From assembly GCA_020025535.1 (NCBI GenBank), contig JAHHRY010000003.1, forward strand, positions 124,001-188,000: a DNA stretch of 64,000 bases, read 5' to 3'. Position 1 is the stretch's first letter; each line of letters begins with the position of its first letter. This stretch comes from Oscillospiraceae bacterium (GTDB lineage Bacteria > Bacillota > Clostridia > Oscillospirales > Oscillospiraceae). The notes under the pieces were generated by a model. The model made no database searches. It saw only the letters and a program-made list of their open reading frames with translations, and was not told the origin of the DNA. Below are positions 35,425-44,301 of this stretch, in pieces. Both the position numbers and the translations under genes were made by a program.

Positions 35425-36216
35425 ATGGGAGAACCGCATTACCGGCTGGAAGGAATCGTCCATACCCGTACCGAGGAGATGGAGGACTTTGAAGGTCCCC
35501 TGGACGTTATCTTTCTGCTGTTGAGTAAGAATAAAATTGAAATACAGGATGTGTCGATTACGGCGATTCTGGAGCAGTATCTTTCCTACCTGGATGAGAT
35601 GAAGCGACTGGATATAGAAATCGCCAGTGAATTTATCACCATGGCCTCCCATCTGATGCTTATAAAGACCAAGATGCTGCTCTCCGCGGCGGAGCAGGCG
35701 GAAGCGGAAAACGAACTGGATCTGCTGAGACAGTCCCTGGTGGAGCGTCAGCGAAAAGAAGCCATTGAACAGATCCGCACTGCCGTTACATTCCTGGAAC
35801 CACGGAACGAAATCGGCCGGAGCCTGTTTACGAAAGAACCGGAGCCTCTGCGCAGAGATTTGACCTATCGTTATCAGCACGATACGCTGGATCTGTTAAA
35901 GGCACTTGATAATATCGCAGAGCGCAATGAGCGGCGTTTGCCGCCTCCGACGGTGAATTTTAAAGGAATTGTAGGCAAGGAACCTTACCCCGTAACCAAA
36001 AAATCGGGAGAGGTGCTGCGGCAGCTGATCCTTCGGGGCGTGGAGAGACTGAAAAACCTTTTTAAAGGAAACCGTACCCGTTCGGAAGTGGTGGCGACTT
36101 TTCTTGCCATTCTGGAACTGTGCAAAACCAATTCCGTCAGTTTAGAAGACGACGTAAACGGAGAGAATCCCAATGTACGGCTGCTGAATCACCAGCCTGG
36201 AAAGGAGAATGCCTAA
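35425..36216 (+). CDS. scpA: Segregation and condensation protein ScpA
   Basis: ScpA is the kleisin of the SMC-ScpA-ScpB condensin. The 263 residues start with the family-typical FEGPLDVIFLLLSKNKIEIQDVSI and end in a winged helix that contacts the SMC head. scpB starts on the base after the scpA stop. It heads a seven-gene run (scpA to the FAD oxidoreductase). Confidence 0.96.
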   Translation: MGEPHYRLEGIVHTRTEEMEDFEGPLDVIFLLLSKNKIEIQDVSITAILEQYLSYLDEMKRLDIEIASEFITMASHLMLIKTKMLLSAAEQAEAENELDLLRQSLVERQRKEAIEQIRTAVTFLEPRNEIGRSLFTKEPEPLRRDLTYRYQHDTLDLLKALDNIAERNERRLPPPTVNFKGIVGKEPYPVTKKSGEVLRQLILRGVERLKNLFKGNRTRSEVVATFLAILELCKTNSVSLEDDVNGENPNVRLLNHQPGKENA

Positions 36217-36777
36217 ATGGAACAGGAAGAATTACAGCGAGCCATTGAGGCAATTCTTTTTGCCGCCGGCGAACGTGTTGAGATTTCCCGCCTTGCGGCC
36301 GCTTTGGAAGCCGATGAAGCGGATATTGTTGCGGCAGCGGACGCCCTGGCAAACGCCCTGTCTTTTGAGCGCAGAGGTATTCGTGTCCTGCGTCTGGATG
36401 CAGGATACCAGATGGTATCCTCCGGTGAAATGGCGGATGTGATTACCAAAGCTCTGGAGACCCGGAAGCCTCCCAGACTGTCAGCGTCTCAGCTGGAGAC
36501 ACTGACCATTGTTGCCTATTATCAGCCGGCTACAAAAGCCATGGTGGAGCAGATCCGCGGCGTGGACAGCTCCTATTCCATCTCCGCGCTGCTGAATAAA
36601 AAGCTTATCGAAGAAGCGGGACGGCTGAATGTCCCCGGAAGACCCATTCAGTATCGGACAACCCCGGATTTTCTGAGAACTTTTTCCATAGCTTCTCTGG
36701 AAGAGCTGCCTCCCATTGAAAAAATCAATTTCGGTGAGCCTGTACCAGAGCAGCAGAGTACAGAGGTGGTGCAGTAA
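36217..36777 (+). CDS. scpB: Segregation and condensation protein ScpB
   Basis: ScpB dimers bind ScpA in the condensin complex. The 186 residues have two winged-helix domains; the motifs AIEAILFAAGE, LSASQLETLTIVAYYQPATKAMVEQIRGVD and GRPIQYRTTPDFLRTF are typical. It abuts scpA and overlaps the next gene by 1 bp. Confidence 0.96.
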   Translation: MEQEELQRAIEAILFAAGERVEISRLAAALEADEADIVAAADALANALSFERRGIRVLRLDAGYQMVSSGEMADVITKALETRKPPRLSASQLETLTIVAYYQPATKAMVEQIRGVDSSYSISALLNKKLIEEAGRLNVPGRPIQYRTTPDFLRTFSIASLEELPPIEKINFGEPVPEQQSTEVVQ

Positions 36778-37394
36778 TGGGCTGGCTGATTGCACTGGGC
36801 GTGTTGATTTTGCTGGCAATTCTTCCTTTGGGGGCCAGTATCGCATATAACGCGGAGGGCTTTGGCCTGAAGATTATTGCCGGTCCGGTTCGTGTCCGAA
36901 TCCTTCCTGCCAAGAAGAAAAAAGAGAAGAAGCAGAAGGAGAAAAAAACAAAGCAGGTAAAAAAGGCACCCGCAAAATCCGAGCCCAAAGAGCAGAAACC
37001 AAAGGAAAAGGGCGGCAGCATTACGGATTTCCTGCCGCTGGTCAAAACGGGTCTGGATCTGCTGAATGGATTTCGTAAAAAACTGCGAATCAATCATTTG
37101 GAGATGAAGCTGATTATGGCAGGGGATGACCCCTGTGATCTGGCTGTCAACTATGGCAAGGCCTGGGCGGCATTGGGAAATCTGATGCCCCTGCTGGAGC
37201 AATGCTTTGTTATCAAAAAGCGGGATTTGGAGGTCGAGTGCGATTTTGAAAGTTCCGAAACCGTAGTTATTGCCCGTGCGGACTTAACGATCACATTGGG
37301 AAGGCTTCTGTGCCTTCTGGTGCGGTATGGCGTCCGCGGGCTGAGACAATACCTGAGAATTGTAAAAACTAGAAAAGGCGGTGCAGTTAAATGA
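36777..37394 (+). CDS. DUF2953 domain membrane protein
   Basis: A 205-residue protein has an N-terminal hydrophobic segment (residues 2-20), a very Lys-rich linker (~43-80) and a DUF2953 C-terminal part (NYGKAWAALGNLMPLLEQ). In sporulating Firmicutes the family (YtfI-like) sits next to ytfJ/gerW, as here. Its role is unknown, presumably sporulation-linked by context. Confidence 0.85.
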   Translation: MGWLIALGVLILLAILPLGASIAYNAEGFGLKIIAGPVRVRILPAKKKKEKKQKEKKTKQVKKAPAKSEPKEQKPKEKGGSITDFLPLVKTGLDLLNGFRKKLRINHLEMKLIMAGDDPCDLAVNYGKAWAALGNLMPLLEQCFVIKKRDLEVECDFESSETVVIARADLTITLGRLLCLLVRYGVRGLRQYLRIVKTRKGGAVK

Positions 37395-37783
37395 GTAAAA
37401 CGCTTCCCAATATGATGGAAAGTACCATTGCAAAAATTCGTGAGATGGTGGATGTCAATTCTGTCATCGGCGACCCGATTACTACCCCCGACGGTGTGAC
37501 GATTATTCCTGTATCCAAGGTCAGCGTTGGTTTCGGCGGCGGCGGTTCCGACTTCGTGTCCAAGAATGTAAATCATCAGGATAATCCTTTCGGCGGCGGT
37601 GCAGGCGGCGGTGTCAAGGTGACACCTATTGCATTCCTGATTGTAAAGGACGGCTCTGTACGGATGATGCCTGTGGCGGCACCTGCCAATACGACTGCTG
37701 ATCGTATGGTAGAAATGGTTCCTGATGTGCTGGACAAGATTTCTAATTTCATCGACTCTCGCATGGAGAAAAAAGCAGAATAA
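37391..37783 (+). CDS. gerW: Sporulation protein YtfJ/GerW family
   Basis: The 130-residue protein has the YtfJ hallmarks: DVNSVIGDPITTPDGVTIIPVSKV, a Gly-rich stretch (FGGGGSDF and GGGAGGG) and a C-terminal PDVLDKISNF helix. In Bacillus the protein is needed for normal germination. It overlaps the DUF2953 gene by 4 bp. Confidence 0.92.
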   Translation: MSKTLPNMMESTIAKIREMVDVNSVIGDPITTPDGVTIIPVSKVSVGFGGGGSDFVSKNVNHQDNPFGGGAGGGVKVTPIAFLIVKDGSVRMMPVAAPANTTADRMVEMVPDVLDKISNFIDSRMEKKAE

Positions 37784-37822
37784 ATCTCTGAATCTCGCTA
37801 ATACTAAGGCGAGGTGAGAGAG

Positions 37823-38917
37823 ATGAAGCGATTTTTGTTGCGGACGGCGGCTGCGTTGCTGGCTGCCGTCTTGCTGTATCCCGGCAGTGTCCGGGCAATT
37901 TCCGCAGAGAAAGCTATTTTGGTGGATGCCTGTACCGGCCGTGTGCTGTACGAAAGGAAGGCGGACGAGAGAAGCCTGATTGCCAGCACAACAAAGATTA
38001 TGACGGCGCTGATCGTCTGCGAGCAGTGCAATGTGCTGGACAGAATGCGGATTCCCAAAGAAGCCGTTGGGGTGGAAGGCTCTTCCATGTATCTGCAGGA
38101 GGGAGAAGTGCTGACTTTGCAGGAACTTCTCTATGGCATGATGCTCCACAGTGGAAACGATGCCGCCACGGCTCTGGCTATTTACTGCGGCGGTACGGTG
38201 GAAGGGTTTGCGGAGCTGATGAACGATAAGGCCCGGAAACTGGGGATGAAGGACAGCCACTTTGTCAATCCCCATGGTCTGGACAACCCCGAGCATTATT
38301 CCACTGCGCGGGATTTGGCAACACTGGCAGAGTATGCGATGGATAATCCGATTTTTGCCAAGACTGTTTCTACTAAAACGGTTACCGTTGGTAACCGTAG
38401 ACTTCAGAACCACAACAAGCTGCTGTGGCGTGTGGAAGGTGCAGACGGCATAAAAACCGGCTATACCAAGTCGGCGGGGCGCATTTTGGTGTCCAGTGCC
38501 GTCCGACAGGGACGACGGCTGATTGCCGTGACCATTAACGATGGGGACGACTGGATTGACCACGGGAGACTGTATGATGACGGATTTTCACAATATGCAG
38601 TGGTGAAAATCGTGTCTGCCGGGGATCGCATGGGAAGTCTTGCGGTATTTGGCGGAGAGCAGGAACAGGTTTCTGTGGTTGCAACAGAAGATTTTTACTA
38701 TGCCATGGCTGCAGATGAGGAAACGGAAATCGTATTGTCCCAGAAAGAATTTGTATATGCGCCGGTAGTGGCCGGTGGAGAAGCCGGTTTCGCCTATATC
38801 TGCATCAATGGAAAAGATGTGGGCAAAGTGGCAGTTGTATATGATGAGACGATCGAACAGCAGCAGCCTCAGAAAAAGCATTTCTGGGAACGCTGGTTTG
38901 GAGGAGATAAAACGTGA
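37823..38917 (+). CDS. D-alanyl-D-alanine carboxypeptidase (DacF-like)
   Basis: This is a secreted or membrane-tethered penicillin-binding protein of the S11 family, which trims peptidoglycan pentapeptides. The 364-residue protein has a signal peptide (residues 1-24) and the catalytic motifs STTK (SxxK) near residue 58, SGN near 113 and KTG near 212. A C-terminal region beyond 270 is the usual PBP5-type beta domain. The ATG at 37823 follows AAGGCGAGGTGAG; an in-frame GTG nine bases upstream is less likely. It overlaps the next gene by 4 bp. Confidence 0.93.
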   Translation: MKRFLLRTAAALLAAVLLYPGSVRAISAEKAILVDACTGRVLYERKADERSLIASTTKIMTALIVCEQCNVLDRMRIPKEAVGVEGSSMYLQEGEVLTLQELLYGMMLHSGNDAATALAIYCGGTVEGFAELMNDKARKLGMKDSHFVNPHGLDNPEHYSTARDLATLAEYAMDNPIFAKTVSTKTVTVGNRRLQNHNKLLWRVEGADGIKTGYTKSAGRILVSSAVRQGRRLIAVTINDGDDWIDHGRLYDDGFSQYAVVKIVSAGDRMGSLAVFGGEQEQVSVVATEDFYYAMAADEETEIVLSQKEFVYAPVVAGGEAGFAYICINGKDVGKVAVVYDETIEQQQPQKKHFWERWFGGDKT

Positions 38918-39621
38918 CAGAGCGATTGCAAAAAATTCTCTCTGCCCGAGGTGTTGCATCCCGGCGAAGTGCAGAGCAGATGATTCTTGCAGGGCGTGTC
39001 CGCATTAACGGCGAGATTGCCTGTCTGGGGCAGAGCGCTGACCCGGATGCGGACGAAATTTTGCTGGATGGGAAACCGCTCCCATCCGGTGAGGAAAATG
39101 TGTACATCCTTTTGAATAAGCCCCGGGGATTTGTGACCACATTGTCCGATGAAAAGGGACGCCGTACGGTTGCGGAACTGGTGGCGGACTGCGGAGTGCG
39201 TGTGTATCCCGTCGGACGGCTGGACATGGACTCGGAGGGGCTTTTGCTGCTTACTAATGACGGTGCGTTTGCCAATGCCATGATGCATCCCAGACATGAG
39301 GTGGATAAAACCTACCTTGTCTGGGTGAATGGCTACAGTGAAGCGGCTGCAGAGAAAATCAAGCAGCCGATTACTCTGGATGGGTATACCATCCGTGCGC
39401 CGTACATACGGAAATGCAAGGCGGAAAAGAGTCAGGCGCAGCTGGAAATTACCATCCATGAGGGGAGAAACCGCCAGGTTCGGCGGATGTGCGACGCAGC
39501 CGGTATGCATGTTACCCGGCTGAAGCGTATCCGGGAGGGAAAGCTGGTGCTGGGAGATCTGCCGCTTGGCAAGTGGCGGCACCTGACGCAGCAGGAACTG
39601 GATCTGCTGAAAAGAACATAG
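38914..39621 (+). CDS. RluB/RsuA-type pseudouridine synthase
   Basis: This enzyme modifies a uridine in 23S (RluB) or 16S (RsuA) rRNA. The 235 residues begin with an S4 RNA-binding domain (LQKILSARGVASRRSAEQMI), followed by the catalytic motif GRLDMDSEGLLLLTNDG with the nucleophilic Asp, and by EGRNRQVRRMCDA. The four-base overlap with dacF suggests operon membership. RluB is more likely in Firmicutes. Confidence 0.92.
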   Translation: MTERLQKILSARGVASRRSAEQMILAGRVRINGEIACLGQSADPDADEILLDGKPLPSGEENVYILLNKPRGFVTTLSDEKGRRTVAELVADCGVRVYPVGRLDMDSEGLLLLTNDGAFANAMMHPRHEVDKTYLVWVNGYSEAAAEKIKQPITLDGYTIRAPYIRKCKAEKSQAQLEITIHEGRNRQVRRMCDAAGMHVTRLKRIREGKLVLGDLPLGKWRHLTQQELDLLKRT

Positions 39622-39642
39622 AGACGAAAAGTGGGATAAAGA

Positions 39643-40872
39643 ATGAATTATGATGGAATCGTCATTGGCGGCGGCCCGGCCGGTATGTTTGCGGCAATTA
39701 CTGCTGCACGGCAGGGGCAAAAAGTTCTGCTGCTGGAAAAGAATGACCGTTTGGGAAAGAAACTGCTGATTACCGGAAAAGGCCGCTGCAATGTGACCAA
39801 CGACTGCACCGCAGAAGAGATTTTGCAGAATGTGCCTCGGAACGGGCGGTTTCTGTACAGTGCAATGAATGCATTTCCTCCGGTGCGGATTCAGGAGTTT
39901 TTTGAAGAAAATGGCTGTCCCCTGAAAACCGAACGGGGAAACCGAGTATTTCCGGTAAGTGATCGTTCACAGTCGGTTTTGGAGGCCTTGCAGAAGGCTA
40001 TGCGCCAGAGCAAGGTGGATGTTCGCACGGCAAAGGTGAAGGAGATCGTGCAGAAAGACGGAAGAGTGGCCGGTGTACGCACCGGGGAAGAGACGATTCA
40101 TGCCGGATGGGTGATTCTGGCCACGGGCGGTGTGTCGTATCCGGTCACCGGTTCTACGGGCGATGGCTACGAGATGGCAAAATCTGTAGGACATACGATC
40201 ATTCCGGCGGAAGGTTCTCTGGTTCCTCTGGAGACAGAAGGGACAGACTGCCAGCAGATGCAGGGCCTCAGCCTGCGAAATGTAGGAGTGAAGCTTTTGA
40301 ATGCCAAGGGCAAGGTGCTTTACAAGGACTTCGGCGAGCTGCTGTTTACCCACTTTGGCGTGTCCGGTCCCACGGTGCTCAGCGCAAGTACCCATCTGAA
40401 AGGGGAGGGCTGCAGGCTGGTTCTCGATCTGAAGCCTGCTCTGGACGAAGGAAAGCTGGATGCCCGGATTCTGCGGGATTTGGAGATGTACAAAAACCGC
40501 TCCATGGAGAATGCCCTGACCGACCTGCTGCCCCGGACCATGATTCCCGTCGTGCTGCAAAGGCTGAATATTCAGCCGGAGCTGCAGGCAAATTCCTTTA
40601 ATAAGCAGCAGCGCAGAGCGCTGGTGGAGCTGCTGAAGGGATTTTCTATCGGTATTACCCAAAAACGTCCGGTGGCGGAAGCAATCATTACGTCCGGCGG
40701 TGTGAAGGTTTCGGAAATCGATCCCAAAACGATGGAGTCCAAAATATTGCCGGGATTGTATTTTGCCGGTGAAATTATCGACTGTGATGCCTATACCGGC
40801 GGATTTAATCTGCAGATTGCCTGGTCAACGGCTCACGCTGCCGGTATGGCGGCGGGGAAAAACGAGGATTGA
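39643..40872 (+). CDS. HI0933/BaiN-family FAD-dependent oxidoreductase
   Basis: The 409-residue flavoprotein starts with the Rossmann motif GGGPAGMFAAITAARQG. It has the family motifs GKGRCNVTND, GGVSYPVTGSTGDGY and, at the end, GEIIDCDAYTGGFNLQIAWSTAHAAG. Proteins of this family (YhiN, BaiN) are widespread; the reaction is known for few. It ends the scpA operon. Confidence 0.9.
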   Translation: MNYDGIVIGGGPAGMFAAITAARQGQKVLLLEKNDRLGKKLLITGKGRCNVTNDCTAEEILQNVPRNGRFLYSAMNAFPPVRIQEFFEENGCPLKTERGNRVFPVSDRSQSVLEALQKAMRQSKVDVRTAKVKEIVQKDGRVAGVRTGEETIHAGWVILATGGVSYPVTGSTGDGYEMAKSVGHTIIPAEGSLVPLETEGTDCQQMQGLSLRNVGVKLLNAKGKVLYKDFGELLFTHFGVSGPTVLSASTHLKGEGCRLVLDLKPALDEGKLDARILRDLEMYKNRSMENALTDLLPRTMIPVVLQRLNIQPELQANSFNKQQRRALVELLKGFSIGITQKRPVAEAIITSGGVKVSEIDPKTMESKILPGLYFAGEIIDCDAYTGGFNLQIAWSTAHAAGMAAGKNED

Positions 40873-40897
40873 CAAACCGGTGTGTTTGTAATAAAAT
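40869..40897 (+). promoter_or_regulatory. Strong sigma-A promoter of acpP
   Basis: Consensus TTGACA and TAAAAT with a 17-bp spacer; the TTGACA overlaps the stop codon of the preceding gene. Confidence 0.88.
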
Positions 40898-40941
40898 ATG
40901 TATCATGCAATTCCAAAGAGACTTATTGGAGGTTACTAAGC

Positions 40942-41163
40942 ATGTACGAAAAACTCGTAGCTTACGCTGCAAAGCAGCTGGAAATTGATGCTTCTGAAAT
41001 CACTCCCGACAGCACTTTCGAGAGCCTGGGCATTGATTCTCTGGATGTTGTGGAAATGGTTATGGACCTGGAAAACGAGCTGGGTGTTGAGCTTGAGATG
41101 GAGGATCAGAAGATCACTACCTTTGGCGAGCTGGCCGCATTTGTTGAGTCCAAGCTGAACTGA
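40942..41163 (+). CDS. acpP: Acyl carrier protein AcpP
   Basis: This 73-residue acidic carrier holds fatty acyl chains on a 4'-phosphopantetheine attached to the serine of GIDSLDVVEM (Ser ~36). The ATG at 40942 follows TTGGAGGTTACTAAGC. An upstream in-frame ATG at 40882 sits within the promoter and is rejected. No other fatty-acid gene is adjacent. Confidence 0.96.
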   Translation: MYEKLVAYAAKQLEIDASEITPDSTFESLGIDSLDVVEMVMDLENELGVELEMEDQKITTFGELAAFVESKLN

Positions 41164-41181
41164 TTATATTATAATCGAATA

Positions 41182-41214
41182 ACCTTGTTATGGCAGACCG
41201 GCTTATAACAAGGT
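41182..41214 (+). repeat. 10-bp inverted repeat before the SRP RNA
   Basis: ACCTTGTTAT (41182-41191) and ATAACAAGGT (41205-41214) are exact complements with a 13-nt loop. The second arm is also the 5' strand of the SRP RNA terminal helix, so two pairings compete. A TATAAT at 41170-41175 lies just upstream. Confidence 0.7.
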
Positions 41215-41489
41215 CGCACTAGTCGGGGAGTTAGCGGTGCCCTGTTACCTGCAATCCGCTACAGCAGGGATGAATTCCCACACCCGGGCTTTGTCTGAGT
41301 ATCGTCTGGACTGTGTAAGTGGTGTTGATGAAACGGTCTTGCGCAACGGGATCCCGTGAACCATGTCAGGTGGGGAACCAAGCAGCATTAAGCGGATCCT
41401 CCCGTGTGCCGCGGGGTTGCCGTTTCTGAGCTGTCTGCACAGATACCGGATATTCAGCTAGTCCAAATGTGGGTGTGCGATCTTGTTAT
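41205..41489 (+). ncRNA. ffs: Signal recognition particle RNA, large Firmicute type
   Basis: This is the 4.5S/scRNA homologue that binds Ffh and directs membrane proteins. Conserved blocks include CTAGTCGGGGAGTTAGCGG in the 5' (Alu-like) domain, GTGGTGTTGATGAAACGG, the S-domain tip region around AACCATGTCAGG, GAACCAAGCAGCATTAAGC and CGGATCCTCCCGTGTGCCG. The ends pair perfectly: ATAACAAGGTCGCAC (41205-41219) with GTGCGATCTTGTTAT (41475-41489), 15 bp with one wobble, which sets the boundaries. It lies directly before dnaX-ybaB-recR, the classic Firmicute arrangement. Exact ends are inferred. Confidence 0.95.
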
Positions 41490-41528
41490 GGGCCGGTCTC
41501 GTTTATTATTTTGGGGAGGAGAGGTGTT

Positions 41529-43142
41529 ATGTATCAGGCTTTATATCGGAAATACCGTCCCCAGACTTTCGATGACGTTTCGGGTCAGCAGGCAGTGACC
41601 CAGACGCTCAAAACCCAGCTGATGAAAAATCAGCTGAGCCATGCGTATCTTTTCACCGGCTCCCGCGGAACCGGCAAGACCAGCTGTGCCAAGATCCTGG
41701 CAAAAGCGGTCAACTGCCTGAATCCCCAGGACGGCAATCCCTGTAATTGCTGCGAGGCCTGCCGTGCCATCGATTCCGGATCCTGTATGGATGTGCTGGA
41801 AATCGATGCCGCTTCCAACAACGGCGTGGACAATGTCCGCGATCTGCGGGATGATGCCATTTATTCACCGTCACAGGTGAAAAAACGTGTGTATATCATT
41901 GATGAGGTGCATATGCTGTCGATTTCGGCATTCAATGCGCTTCTGAAAATTATTGAGGAACCTCCGGAGCATTTGCTCTTTATTCTGGCAACTACCGAGC
42001 TTCACAAGGTGCCGGCCACAATCCTGTCCAGATGTCAGCGGTTTTCGTTTCGGCGCATCAGTCAGGAAGATATCGCAGCACGGCTCCAGTATGTTGCCTA
42101 TCATGAAAACATCGATTTGGATGACTCCGCGGCCCGTGTCCTTGCCAGAATGGCAGACGGCGGTATGCGGGATGCTCTCAGCCTTTTGGATCAGTGTGCA
42201 TCCGCCAGCAGCGGTGAGCTGACGGCGGAACGTATCTACGCCTGTCTGGGCATTGCGGGTGAACAGAAAGCAGGGGAGATGATGGGCTACATTGCACATC
42301 ATGATACCGGAAAGGCACTGTCTCTGTTTAACCGGCTGTATGCGGACGGAAAGGATCTTTCGGCCCTGCTGGATGAGCTTGCCTGCCTGTCCCGGGATTT
42401 GCTGGTGCTGAAAACGGCTCCGGATGCCGGCCTTGCCATGCTTTCCGGCGTTGCTTCGGATCAGGAGGCAACCGGGCTCGCAAAGGAGATTTCCAGCGGA
42501 GAGCTGATGCGGATTATGTCCGTTATCCAGGAAACCATGGCGGGATTTACCCGCAGTTCCAGCCGTCGGGTGGATGCGGAGCTGTGTATTTTGACCCTGT
42601 GCCAGCCGGAGCTGTCTCTGGATGCTCAAAGTCTGAATGCCAGACTGACCAGACTGGAGGAGCAGCTGCGTACCGGTGATTTTGTAGTGGCTGCCCCCAG
42701 ACAAAAGATAAGCAGACCTGAAGATGTGGCTGACGATGAACTTCCGCCACTTCCGGATGATGCCGATGCTCCTCCGGAGGAAGATCCCCAGCCGGCGGAT
42801 ACCACGCCTATGGGCTTCTGGACAGATTTGTCCGCTGCGATCCGGCAGGAACTGAAGCCGCCGGTATCCGGTTTCTTTGCTCCTTCCGAAAATGCACCAG
42901 TCCGGGGCATTTTAAGAGGGGATACGGTGGTGCTTTGCTGCACCAACTCATTTACGGTGGAAATGGTGGATAAGCCGGAGATCCTGCAGCTGGTAGCCCG
43001 CAAGGCTGCCGCAAAACTGGGACACCCGGTGAAAGTAAAGGCGATCGACAATAACGCCGCGCCTGTGAACAATGAAAAAATGGGGCAGCTGCTTTCTTTC
43101 GGCAGAGCCCATTCGGATGTCATTAAAATTAAAGAAAATTAA
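41529..43142 (+). CDS. dnaX: DNA polymerase III subunits gamma/tau DnaX
   Basis: DnaX is the clamp-loader ATPase. The 537-residue protein starts MYQALYRKYRPQTFDDVSGQ at 41529 after GGGGAGGAGAGG. An upstream in-frame start would lie inside the SRP RNA. Walker A is GSRGTGKTS near residue 45, four zinc-binding cysteines lie in CLNPQDGNPCNCCEAC, and SRC is present. The Pro/Asp-rich segment (~425-460) separates the tau-specific C-terminal domain. No clear slippery heptamer for a gamma product was looked for in detail. Confidence 0.96.
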   Translation: MYQALYRKYRPQTFDDVSGQQAVTQTLKTQLMKNQLSHAYLFTGSRGTGKTSCAKILAKAVNCLNPQDGNPCNCCEACRAIDSGSCMDVLEIDAASNNGVDNVRDLRDDAIYSPSQVKKRVYIIDEVHMLSISAFNALLKIIEEPPEHLLFILATTELHKVPATILSRCQRFSFRRISQEDIAARLQYVAYHENIDLDDSAARVLARMADGGMRDALSLLDQCASASSGELTAERIYACLGIAGEQKAGEMMGYIAHHDTGKALSLFNRLYADGKDLSALLDELACLSRDLLVLKTAPDAGLAMLSGVASDQEATGLAKEISSGELMRIMSVIQETMAGFTRSSSRRVDAELCILTLCQPELSLDAQSLNARLTRLEEQLRTGDFVVAAPRQKISRPEDVADDELPPLPDDADAPPEEDPQPADTTPMGFWTDLSAAIRQELKPPVSGFFAPSENAPVRGILRGDTVVLCCTNSFTVEMVDKPEILQLVARKAAAKLGHPVKVKAIDNNAAPVNNEKMGQLLSFGRAHSDVIKIKEN

Positions 43143-43159
43143 GGATTGGAGATTTAATC

Positions 43160-43504
43160 ATGGCTAGAAATAATTTTCGTGGTATGCCCGGTGGTATGAA
43201 TCAGGCTGCAATGATGAAGCAGGCTCAGAAAATGCAGCAGGAAATGCTGCGTATGCAGGAAGAGATGGAAAATAAGACCTATTCCGCTGCTGCCGGCGGC
43301 GGTATGGTGACGGCTACCGTCAGCGGCAAGCATCAGCTGGTCGGCATCGAGATCAAGCCTGAGGCTGTGGATCCCGACGATGTGGAGATGCTGCAGGACA
43401 TGGTTATTGCCGCCGTGAACGAGGCAATGCGCACTGCTGATACCGATGCTTCCAACAATATGTCGAAACTTACCGGCGGCCTGAATCTGGGCGGCCTGTT
43501 CTAA
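43160..43504 (+). CDS. Nucleoid-associated protein YbaB/EbfC family
   Basis: A 114-residue DNA-binding protein has the family core (MQQEMLRMQEEMENKTYSAAAGGGMVTATVSGKH, broken here into segments) and the terminal LNLGGLF. It lies between dnaX and recR as is usual. Confidence 0.94.
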   Translation: MARNNFRGMPGGMNQAAMMKQAQKMQQEMLRMQEEMENKTYSAAAGGGMVTATVSGKHQLVGIEIKPEAVDPDDVEMLQDMVIAAVNEAMRTADTDASNNMSKLTGGLNLGGLF

Positions 43505-43514
43505 GGAGGACATC

Positions 43515-44114
43515 ATGCAGTATTTCCCTGCGGCGTTACAGGAGCTTGCAGACCAGTTTGCGCGGCTTCCCGGTATCGGAGGAAAGACGGCGCAGCGGCT
43601 GGCTTTTTATGTGCTTTCTCTTCCTATGGAGGATGCACAGGCTTTTGCCGATGCCATAGTGAATGCTAAAAAGACGGTCCATACCTGCCCGGTGTGCCAG
43701 AACCTGACGGACCGGGAGATCTGTCCCATCTGCGACGATGAAATGCGTGACCGTAGTGTCATCTGCGTTGTGGCGGAACCCAAGGATGTGATTGCGATGG
43801 AACGAAGCCGGGAGTTTTCGGGTGTTTACCATGTGCTTCATGGCGTGATTTCACCGCTGAACCATGTTACACAGGATGATATTCGCATTCGGGAGCTTCT
43901 GCAGCGTGTGGCAACCGGCGAGGTTCGGGAGGTCATTATGGCGACCAACCCGGATACTGAGGGAGAGGCTACGGCAATGTATATTTCAAGACTCCTGAGA
44001 CCGATGGAAGTCAAGGTTACCCGTCTGGCTTACGGTGTGCCTGTTGGCAGTCAGCTGGAATATGCGGACGAGGTAACACTTTGCCGTGCACTGGAAGGCA
44101 GACAGGAAATGTGA
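43515..44114 (+). CDS. recR: Recombination mediator RecR
   Basis: RecR helps load RecA onto gapped DNA with RecF/RecO. The 199-residue protein has an N-terminal helix-hairpin-helix (FARLPGIGGKTAQRLAF), a C4 zinc finger (CPVC and CPIC with spacing 11) and a Toprim domain (CVVAEPKDVIAMER, NPDTEGEATAMYI). Ribosome site AAGGAGG. Confidence 0.96.
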   Translation: MQYFPAALQELADQFARLPGIGGKTAQRLAFYVLSLPMEDAQAFADAIVNAKKTVHTCPVCQNLTDREICPICDDEMRDRSVICVVAEPKDVIAMERSREFSGVYHVLHGVISPLNHVTQDDIRIRELLQRVATGEVREVIMATNPDTEGEATAMYISRLLRPMEVKVTRLAYGVPVGSQLEYADEVTLCRALEGRQEM

Positions 44115-44233
44115 TTTTCCGAAGCCGCTGCGGATCTGACAAAATTCCGAATGGTCTGCGGCAGCAGGAGCCAAGAGCATTTTCTGCGGCGTTTGTTCAT
44201 AAAATCGGACAATCGATGTGATAAACGGTATAT

Positions 44234-44278
44234 AAAGTCCCCCGGGCAGCCTTTACGGCAGCCCGGGGGACTTTTGCA
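44234..44278. terminator. Strong terminator after recR, also serving birA
   Basis: A 14-bp perfect stem (AAAGTCCCCCGGGC and complement) has a 13-nt loop and T runs on both strands. It lies 120 bp after recR and 24 bp after the minus-strand birA stop. Confidence 0.92.
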
Positions 44279-44301
44279 TTGGAAAGGGTGCAGATACCAT
44301 C

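Noticed and set aside
41404..41598. Plus-strand frame before dnaX (41404) and the dnaX frame starting at 41469
   Set aside because: Both begin inside the SRP RNA; dnaX starts at 41529 after a clear ribosome site.
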